From positions 1 to 12,255 of the forward strand of contig CAZHIX010000037.1 of assembly GCA_964532715.1 (NCBI GenBank): DNA of 12,255 bases, in the 5' to 3' direction. The position numbers were made by a program, and so were the translations under genes. Below, in pieces: positions 7,754-12,255 of the stretch. The notes under the pieces are model-generated. The model had not been told where the DNA came from. It made no database searches and saw only the letters and a list, made by a program, of their open reading frames with translations. The stretch's first letter is position 1; each line of letters opens with the position of its first letter. The DNA is from 1-14-0-10-45-29 sp964532715. Its GTDB lineage: Archaea > Micrarchaeota > Micrarchaeia > Anstonellales > Anstonellaceae.

Positions 7754-7769
7754 TTTTGAGTTTGTTTTT
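7754..7769 (+). terminator. T-rich terminator after the flippase gene
   Basis: Three clustered T tracts begin two bases after the flippase stop codon, the longest being five T at 7765-7769. Archaeal transcription can end at such tracts. No hairpin accompanies it. Confidence 0.35.
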
Positions 7770-7835
7770 ATCTAGAGCAGAGGTTGCGTACAATTACATC
7801 TGAATGAAACTCAAAAGTCGAGTAAATATATTGAT

Positions 7836-7880
7836 AATTTGACTATTGAAATAGTCAAAAAGTAGGAAAATTTGACTATT
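7836..7880. repeat. Dyad TTTGACTAT/ATAGTCAAA plus a third half-site
   Basis: Perfect 9-bp inverted arms, TTTGACTAT (7838-7846) and ATAGTCAAA (7851-7859), flank a TGAA loop. The 12-bp word AATTTGACTATT occurs at 7836-7847 and again at 7869-7880, exactly 33 bp apart, the second directly adjoining a TATA box. The arrangement looks like an operator with an extra half-site; the regulator is unknown. Confidence 0.6.
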
Positions 7881-7888
7881 ATTTATAA
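7881..7888 (+). promoter_or_regulatory. Strong TATA box for an unassigned transcript
   Basis: ATTTATAA, the best match to an archaeal TATA box in this gap, predicts a start near 7910. A TGTCA-AGTA-TGACA dyad (7895-7908) lies just ahead of that start. The start is about 200 bases ahead of the preferred scpA ATG, so the box may drive a small RNA or a long leader. Confidence 0.45.
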
Positions 7889-7934
7889 ATGTTTTGTCAA
7901 GTATGACAGAACAGAGATGTAGTAATAGATGAAC

Positions 7935-8010
7935 TGTGCTTACCAAAATCAATGACATCAGATTTTCTTAGCACACAACGCTTTAGATTTAACGCACGCG
8001 CATTTAGAGC
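7935..8010 (+). ncRNA. Candidate structured RNA or leader, two hairpins
   Basis: Hairpin 1: TGTGCT (7935-7940) pairs with AGCACA (7970-7975), and AAAATC (7945-7950) with GATTTT (7961-7966), separated by a 4x3 internal loop and closed by a 10-base loop. Hairpin 2: GCTTTAGAT (7980-7988) pairs with ATTTAGAGC (8002-8010) over nine pairs including two G-U wobbles, which form only in plus-strand RNA. Both lie downstream of the TATA box at 7881. No known RNA family was recognised; C/D-box signatures and a k-turn are absent. Confidence 0.3.
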
Positions 8011-8029
8011 TTGTTTGGAATAGATGTGC

Positions 8030-8098
8030 TTAGCTAAGAATGGAGATATGTGTGCAGAAAACCAAAACATTCACGTCTATTTATATTATTTAGCTAAG
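8030..8098. repeat. TTAGCTAAG palindrome pair flanking the scpA TATA box
   Basis: TTAGCTAAG occurs at 8030-8038 (part of the perfect palindrome CTTAGCTAAG, 8029-8038) and at 8090-8098, exactly 60 bp apart. The second copy lies between the scpA TATA box and the ATG at 8111, where a repressor would block initiation. An operator role is inferred. Confidence 0.4.
8078..8088 (+). promoter_or_regulatory. TATA box for scpA-scpB
   Basis: TATTTATATTA is centred about 28 bases before the ATG at 8111. This supports leaderless initiation at that ATG rather than at the upstream in-frame ATG (8024), because the box would otherwise lie inside the coding sequence. Confidence 0.5.
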
Positions 8099-8110
8099 TA
8101 TTATGCAAAT

Positions 8111-8872
8111 ATGTCGGATGGGCTATTGGATAGGGCTGGAGCTGAGCAGTTGCTTGAGGAGGATATAGTACAACGTCCACTAGACACATCGCTTGAATCA
8201 ATTGTGCAAATACCCACATGGCGTGAAGTTCTTGTAGATATGGTTTATCAAAATGAAATTGATCCATGGAATGTAGATGTTGCACAAGTTGCAAATAAAT
8301 ATCTTCAGACAATTAGAGGTATGCAAATGGAAGATTTGCGAGTTCCTGCGAATCTTATTTTAGCATCATCTATTCTTCTTAGATTCAAATCAGATATGGT
8401 TAGTCTTGAAGAGGCACCTGTACAATCACAATTAGACGAGTTTATAGACGTTGATGAATCGCAACCGATATCCGCACTTGAATTAAATTGGAGAATTGCG
8501 CCCAAGGGAAGAATGACACTTGATGATTTAGTTGAAGCGGTTGAAGAAGTAATGAGCAATGCAAAACAACACGATGAGAGAGTATCAAAAAGAGAGCAAG
8601 TGTATATAGAACCAGCGAAAAATATACATATAACAATGAGTCAGTTTAAGATAGAGGACGAAGTTGAAAAATTATATAAAAAGATTGGGCAACTCGTTGA
8701 TTCACAAAATCTTGTAACGTTTAGCAACATTGTTGATAAAAAAGATAGAACGAAAGTTATTTTTACATTTTTACCATTATTATTTTTAGCAAACGAAGGG
8801 AGAGTTGTATTGAGTCAAGAACCATTTTTTGGTGAGATTTTCATAAGATTCGTGCAACCCAAACGTGATTGA
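8111..8872 (+). CDS. scpA: Segregation and condensation protein A (ScpA kleisin)
   Basis: The kleisin subunit that bridges the heads of an SMC dimer and binds ScpB in the condensin complex that organises and segregates the chromosome. The 253-residue chain has the conserved N-terminal segment PTWREVLVDMVYQNEIDPWNVD (35-56), the LRVPANLILASSILLRFKSD stretch (76-95) contacting the SMC neck, an acidic middle linker, and a C-terminal winged helix ending in TFLPLLFLANEG and a final FFGEIFIRF element that docks on the SMC head. An in-frame ATG at 8024 would add 29 unconserved residues; 8111 is chosen because a TATA box sits about 28 bases upstream. It is followed after one base by scpB. Its start region overlaps repeated palindromes. 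Confidence 0.9.
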   Translation: MSDGLLDRAGAEQLLEEDIVQRPLDTSLESIVQIPTWREVLVDMVYQNEIDPWNVDVAQVANKYLQTIRGMQMEDLRVPANLILASSILLRFKSDMVSLEEAPVQSQLDEFIDVDESQPISALELNWRIAPKGRMTLDDLVEAVEEVMSNAKQHDERVSKREQVYIEPAKNIHITMSQFKIEDEVEKLYKKIGQLVDSQNLVTFSNIVDKKDRTKVIFTFLPLLFLANEGRVVLSQEPFFGEIFIRFVQPKRD

Positions 8873-8873
8873 G

Positions 8874-9914
8874 ATGGCAAACACTGCAAAAGTTCATGTT
8901 TATGTGAAGCCAAAAACAGGCACGATTGAGCCAGTAGGCATGAGCGGAGTTATACGCACAAGCGCTACTGGAGAGATTATAGTTGCAAAAAAGAAAAAAG
9001 AACAAAAAGAATACGACACGCAAGAACTAAAGGGACTTGTAATGCAAGTTGTTGCAAAAAACGATACAGAACAGATGCAAAACACGAATAAGAATGATAT
9101 TGAGGTAAATGAAATAAGAGAACAGATAGAAAGCGAAGATAAACACATAGATAGCATAGATGATTCAAAAAGTTTTGAGCAGATAAAAAACCAAAACATG
9201 ACACAAGACACAGATGTAACTCATGAGAATGAATCAAAACTGGATGCAGATGTTTTGGAAAACCTGCAAGAAGAACGTACGTATGCACAAGAACAAATAA
9301 GTGCGAAACTGGATGATTTTGAGAGTAAAATGCACGCAATAGCAGGTGAAACTACGATTATTTTGAATGCACATGAACCAAATATAACAGTAGTAGAAAC
9401 AAGTGCACACGAAAATAAAAAAGAACAGATTCGGATAGTTCAAGACCCATATATTTTACAAAACGAGCCGACACGTGTGCTTGAAGCCGCACTTTTTATG
9501 GCAGGACAAGGACTTGATAATGCATCTTTGGGAAAAGTTGTGGGGGTCGGTTCAGTTTCTCAGGTGCAAAAAATGATGGAAGAATTAAGTTCAAAATATA
9601 TGAGCGAAAATTCATCTATCGAGATTATGCAAGATGTAGATAAAAAGTGGATTATGAGAGTAAAAAGTGCATACGCACCAGCAGTAAGACAGTTCGCAAG
9701 CGAGACAGAAATAAGCAAAGGAGCGCTCAAGACACTTGCATATATATCAAAAAACGACGGAATTACAAAAAGAAATCTTTTCAAACGATTGGGCGGACAG
9801 ATTTATGAAGATGTTGCAGAGCTTGAACAGAAAGGATTTGTTGAATCAACTGAATTTGGTAGAACTAAAAGGATGCATCTTACTCAAAAGTTTAGACAAT
9901 ATTTTGAGATTTAG
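8874..9914 (+). CDS. scpB: Segregation and condensation protein B (ScpB) with long N-terminal extension
   Basis: The winged-helix partner of ScpA in the SMC condensin. Residues 199-346 match the two tandem winged helices of ScpB: EPTRVLEAALFMAGQGL (198-214) opens the first, and SKGALKTLAYISKNDGITKR (281-300) with the C-terminal TKRMHLTQKF motif (331-340) marks the second. Family proteins are usually about 170-200 residues. This one has roughly 190 extra residues in front: a compact-looking segment at 1-40 with alternating hydrophobic residues (KVHVYVKPKTG..., GVIRTSATGEIIV), then a long Glu/Asp/Lys/Gln-rich stretch, probably disordered or coiled coil. The ATG at 8874 lies one base after the scpA stop; a GTG at 8865 would overlap scpA. 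Cotranscription is likely. Confidence 0.86.
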   Translation: MANTAKVHVYVKPKTGTIEPVGMSGVIRTSATGEIIVAKKKKEQKEYDTQELKGLVMQVVAKNDTEQMQNTNKNDIEVNEIREQIESEDKHIDSIDDSKSFEQIKNQNMTQDTDVTHENESKLDADVLENLQEERTYAQEQISAKLDDFESKMHAIAGETTIILNAHEPNITVVETSAHENKKEQIRIVQDPYILQNEPTRVLEAALFMAGQGLDNASLGKVVGVGSVSQVQKMMEELSSKYMSENSSIEIMQDVDKKWIMRVKSAYAPAVRQFASETEISKGALKTLAYISKNDGITKRNLFKRLGGQIYEDVAELEQKGFVESTEFGRTKRMHLTQKFRQYFEI

Positions 9915-9984
9915 GTTTGAGCATATAATTATCGTACGCCTTGATAACAAACACATAATCAACAGACAACTAACAATCAATCAT

Positions 9985-10000
9985 GTTTTTAATTTGTTTT
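9985..10000 (+). terminator. T-rich scpB end / possible thioredoxin promoter
   Basis: T tracts of five and four in the gap after scpB may end the scpAB transcript. The TTTTTAAT core (9986-9993) can also serve as a TATA box for the thioredoxin gene, placing the start near 10015 so that the Shine-Dalgarno is transcribed. The two roles cannot be separated by eye. Confidence 0.3.
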
Positions 10001-10018
10001 AAAGCTAACTTTTAAGAC

Positions 10019-10024
10019 AGGTGA
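10019..10024 (+). promoter_or_regulatory. Shine-Dalgarno of the thioredoxin gene
   Basis: AGGTGA, four bases before the ATG at 10029, matches the anti-Shine-Dalgarno core. It is one of the few genes here with a leader, in contrast to the leaderless neighbours. Confidence 0.6.
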
Positions 10025-10028
10025 TTTT

Positions 10029-10337
10029 ATGGCAATTGAATTGAACCCAGACACGTTTGATAAACATATATCTTCAGAGTTGGCATTAGTTGATTTTTGG
10101 GCGCCGTGGTGCGGACCATGTCAGATGCTTGGACCAGTGATAAATCAATTATCTGAAGAGATGAAAGACGTAAAGATTGGCAAAGTAAATGTAGATGAGA
10201 ATACAGAATTGGCTGAAAAATATCAGGTTTCGGCATTGCCAACTATAATATTGTTCAAAAATGCAGAAATCGTAGATAGAAGAACTGGGGTTGCACCTGC
10301 ATCAGAATTAAAAAAATGGATTGAGCAGAACAGATAA
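10029..10337 (+). CDS. Thioredoxin
   Basis: A small cytoplasmic disulfide reductase of 102 residues, the normal size of a single thioredoxin domain. The active site is WCGPC with redox cysteines C28 and C31, preceded by VDFWAPW, with the cis-proline at P71 in the SALPTI segment. No signal peptide or membrane segment precedes the fold, so it acts in the cytosol, reducing protein disulfides with electrons from a thioredoxin reductase not seen in this window. The ATG is fixed by the AGGTGA Shine-Dalgarno. It stands alone between scpB and hisS, with T-rich sequence on both sides, and is likely its own transcription unit. Confidence 0.95.
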   Translation: MAIELNPDTFDKHISSELALVDFWAPWCGPCQMLGPVINQLSEEMKDVKIGKVNVDENTELAEKYQVSALPTIILFKNAEIVDRRTGVAPASELKKWIEQNR

Positions 10338-10348
10338 GCATGAGCGTA

Positions 10349-10374
10349 TTTTGTTTTTTTTAATATTTTATTTT
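10349..10374 (+). terminator. T-rich terminator after thioredoxin
   Basis: A cluster of T tracts, including an eight-base run at 10354-10361, starts about 12 bases after the thioredoxin stop. This is the type of sequence at which archaeal RNA polymerase terminates. Confidence 0.5.
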
Positions 10375-10394
10375 AACTTTTTATAAGTATCGTG

Positions 10395-10402
10395 TTTTTA
10401 TA
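10395..10402 (+). promoter_or_regulatory. TATA box for hisS-ribB
   Basis: TTTTTATA is centred about 25 bases before the ATG at 10424, giving a leaderless or near-leaderless start. No Shine-Dalgarno is present. An alternative box, TTTATAAG, lies slightly upstream at 10380-10387. Confidence 0.55.
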
Positions 10403-10423
10403 GCGCATTAGAGAAATAAATAT

Positions 10424-11683
10424 ATGGCAGACTTTATTACTCCAAAAGGAATGCGAGATTATTGTGGCGAAGATGCGCTCTTAAGAGAATGGATAGTGGA
10501 TACTATAAAGTGCGTTTATAGACAGTGGGGCTATGAGCCACTATACACACCTGCAATTGAGATGAGAGAAACTCTTGGTGCAAAATCAGGAGATGAAATT
10601 GCAGGTCAGCTTTTCAAAATTGAGGAATCAGATTACGCGCTACGTTTTGATTTGACAGTTGGAACTGCACGTTTTGCGTCTGGCTCAAATGCGCCAAAAC
10701 CTTACAAAAGATATTGTATTGCACCGGTTTGGAGAAGAGAAGAACCACAAAAGGGAAGACTTAGAGAATTCTTACAAGCAGACGCAGACATAATAGGTTC
10801 AAAAGATATGCGTGCAGAAGCAGAACTCTTAGCGATGGCATGCAAGGCTTTAGAGGCGCTTGGATTTGAAAAATTTGAAGTACTTTTGAATAATCGCAAA
10901 ATACTAAACGGGCTTTTGAAAAAACTTGGAATTGAGAAAAAAGAAAGTGCAATTCTAAGGGCGTTGGACAAACTTGAAAAAATAGGTAAAAACCAAGTTA
11001 AAAGTGAGCTTGAAAAAGCACAGATAGATAGTGCAATAATTGATGAACTTGTTGGATTTATTGAATTTGAGGGGACAAATGAACAACGCTTAGAGATTGC
11101 TTCAAAGTATTCTAAAGAGGGATGTGATGAACTTGAAAATATTTTGTGCATACTAAAATACGCTTACAAAATTGAAAATGTGAGAATTGATTTATCGCTT
11201 GTTAGAGGACTTGGATATTACACTGGACCCATTTTTGAAATTAAGGCCGGAGGGGGAGTTGGCTCAATTTCAGGTGGTGGAAGATACGACGATTTGCTTG
11301 GAGTTTATGGAAAGACAGAAAGCGCAGTTGGGATATCGCTTGGAATTGAGAGGATTTTTGCAATAAAAAGTATGCAAGATAAACAGAAAAAAGTTTCTTC
11401 TTGTGATGTAGTTATTGTAAGTGCAGATAATGAGTCTTATGGATATGGAATAGAATTGGCAAAAAAGTTGAGAGAAAATAAAATTAGCGCAATGACAGAT
11501 CTAAACGATAGAAAGGTTGGAGTACAAATAAAATATGCAGATTCAATTGGCGCTAAGTTCGTAATTGTAGTTGGAAAAAAAGAGATAGAAAGTGGAGAAT
11601 ACACACTAAAAAATATGCAAACATCTGAACAAACTCAGGGCGACTTAGAAAAAATGGTTGAAATGATAAGAGGGAAAAAGTGA
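10424..11683 (+). CDS. hisS: Histidyl-tRNA synthetase
   Basis: Charges tRNA-His with histidine, a class II aminoacyl-tRNA synthetase of 419 residues. Landmarks are TPKGMRDY at 6-13, the LRFDLTVG substrate segment at 73-80 (archaeal/eukaryotic form), motif 2 around 97-125 with the ATP-binding arginine of VWRREEPQKGR, the histidine-binding RGLGYYTGPIFE at 261-272, the GGGRYDDLLG loop at 284-293 and motif 3 GISLGIERI at 303-311. The C-terminal anticodon-binding domain occupies about 325-415. All landmark motifs are in place, so it should be functional. The stop codon overlaps the GTG start of ribB by four bases (GTGA), indicating a coupled operon. Confidence 0.96.
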   Translation: MADFITPKGMRDYCGEDALLREWIVDTIKCVYRQWGYEPLYTPAIEMRETLGAKSGDEIAGQLFKIEESDYALRFDLTVGTARFASGSNAPKPYKRYCIAPVWRREEPQKGRLREFLQADADIIGSKDMRAEAELLAMACKALEALGFEKFEVLLNNRKILNGLLKKLGIEKKESAILRALDKLEKIGKNQVKSELEKAQIDSAIIDELVGFIEFEGTNEQRLEIASKYSKEGCDELENILCILKYAYKIENVRIDLSLVRGLGYYTGPIFEIKAGGGVGSISGGGRYDDLLGVYGKTESAVGISLGIERIFAIKSMQDKQKKVSSCDVVIVSADNESYGYGIELAKKLRENKISAMTDLNDRKVGVQIKYADSIGAKFVIVVGKKEIESGEYTLKNMQTSEQTQGDLEKMVEMIRGKK

Positions 11684-12255
11684 ATTTAGAAAAAATCGTA
11701 GAACGGTTTAGAATGGGTAACCCCATAGCTATTTGCGACGACCCAAAACGTGAGGGTGAGGCAGATATTGTAGTTCATGCTTCATTTTGCACTCCAGATA
11801 AGATTAGGCTGATGCGAAAAGATGCTGGTGGGATGGTTTGTCTTTGTACTTCAGAACAGGTTGGAAAAAAGTTGGGCTTGCAGTTTTTTGCAGATTATAT
11901 GCGTGCAGGACAAAATCAGATGATGAAAAAATTAGCAATAGCAAAAACTCCATATGGAGATGAACCAAGCTTTTGCACATATGTTAATTCGCGCGCGGTT
12001 TATACTGGAATAACTGATGAAGATAGAAGCAAAACGGTTTTAGAGTTTGCAAAACTTGTTGAGGCAAATAAGAGCGATATGAAAGAGGTATTTGTTAGAG
12101 ATTTTTATTCGCCCGGGCACGTGCCATTGTTATGTTCGCGCACGATTGAAAAAAGAAAAGGACACACAGAAATGGCAGTTGAGCTTTGTAAAATTGCAAA
12201 TATGAGTCCGGCAGTAGTTATATGCGAGATGCTTGCAGATGACGATAAAGCATTA
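11680..12255 (+). CDS. ribB: 3,4-dihydroxy-2-butanone 4-phosphate synthase, 5' part
   Basis: Converts ribulose 5-phosphate to formate and DHBP, a four-carbon precursor of riboflavin. The 192 residues visible run off the window end with no stop. Family motifs are DDPKREGEAD at 20-29 (canonical acidic/REGE loop), TPDKIRLMRKDAGG at 38-51, TGITDEDRSKTV at 109-120, SPGHV at 144-148, KGHTE with the catalytic histidine at 162, and VVICE with the catalytic glutamate at 183. All core catalytic residues are therefore inside the window; only the C-terminal tail is missing. The GTG at 11680 overlaps the hisS stop and leaves 19 residues before the first motif, the expected distance. Nothing here shows a fused GTP cyclohydrolase II domain, though the missing end could hide one. 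Confidence 0.93.
   Translation, partial: MNLEKIVERFRMGNPIAICDDPKREGEADIVVHASFCTPDKIRLMRKDAGGMVCLCTSEQVGKKLGLQFFADYMRAGQNQMMKKLAIAKTPYGDEPSFCTYVNSRAVYTGITDEDRSKTVLEFAKLVEANKSDMKEVFVRDFYSPGHVPLLCSRTIEKRKGHTEMAVELCKIANMSPAVVICEMLADDDKAL

Larger units (their letters stand above)
7753..8110 (+). other. Gene-free, structure-rich region upstream of scpA
   Basis: About 358 bases. It begins with T tracts that could end the flippase transcript (7754-7769). Next come a perfect dyad and its repeated arm (7836-7880), a strong TATA box (7881-7888), a small dyad near the expected start (7895-7908), two successive RNA-level hairpins (7935-7975 and 7980-8010), a repeated palindrome (8029-8038, 8090-8098) and the scpA TATA box (8078-8088). 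No tRNA was found. A nine-codon frame at 7903-7932 is not convincing as a gene. Confidence 0.6.

Noticed and set aside
7903..7932. Nine-codon frame after the TATA box at 7881
   Set aside because: Too short, too close to the TATA box for a leaderless start, and no Shine-Dalgarno.
7920..7975. C/D-box or H/ACA guide RNA
   Set aside because: No RUGAUGA/CUGA pair; an ACA follows the hairpin, but the stem lacks a k-turn and a proper guide pocket.
8024..8110. ATG at 8024 as scpA start
   Set aside because: The extra 29 residues do not resemble ScpA, and a well-placed TATA box lies inside them. Kept as a lesser possibility because a weak GGAA precedes it.
7753..8110. tRNA gene in the gap before scpA
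   Set aside because: No GTTCRA-type T-loop with a matching acceptor stem on either strand.
9736..10002. 88-codon plus-strand frame overlapping the end of scpB
   Set aside because: It overlaps the conserved second winged helix of ScpB in another frame, has no promoter or Shine-Dalgarno, and resembles no known protein.

Overview
The window is AT-rich and looks archaeal. Most genes are preceded by a TATA box about 20-28 bases upstream of the start codon with little or no 5' leader (HMG-CoA reductase, phosphohexomutase, scpA, hisS). The HMG-CoA reductase is the class II type, the GT4 transferase resembles the Alg7/AglH dolichyl-phosphate branch, and the histidyl-tRNA synthetase carries the archaeal/eukaryotic LRFDLT signature. 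Lineage cannot be fixed from sequence alone. A small-genome or euryarchaeal/DPANN-type archaeon is plausible, but that is inference.

Layout. 1-1125 is the 3' end of a visibly more AT-rich gene for a UvrD-type helicase fused to an Fe-S PD-(D/E)XK nuclease. 1126-1534 is a gene-free stretch holding paired palindromes under a TATA box and a 112-bp element with 11-bp terminal inverted repeats and a 7-bp target duplication, lying just upstream of the next promoter. 1535-3783 holds HMG-CoA reductase and a UDP-GlcNAc:polyprenyl-phosphate GlcNAc-1-phosphate transferase-like protein, joined by a one-base TAATG overlap. Converging on them from the minus strand (5935 to 3834) are a phosphohexomutase and an NDP-sugar pyrophosphorylase. 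Divergent from the mutase is a Wzx-type lipid-linked sugar flippase (6103-7752).

These five genes make a coherent lipid-linked glycan set: mevalonate for the polyprenyl carrier, sugar-1-phosphate and nucleotide sugar supply, loading of the first sugar on the carrier, and flipping across the membrane. N-glycosylation or surface polysaccharide is the likely output.

7753-8110 is a second gene-free stretch with a strong TATA box, clustered dyads and two successive predicted RNA hairpins. It is the least explained part of the window. It leads into scpA-scpB (8111-9914), the kleisin and winged-helix partners of an SMC condensin. This ScpB has an unusual charged N-terminal extension of about 190 residues. 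Then come a thioredoxin with a clear Shine-Dalgarno, and hisS overlapping the start of ribB (DHBP synthase), which runs off the window end.

No tRNA, rRNA, CRISPR array or complete insertion sequence was found.
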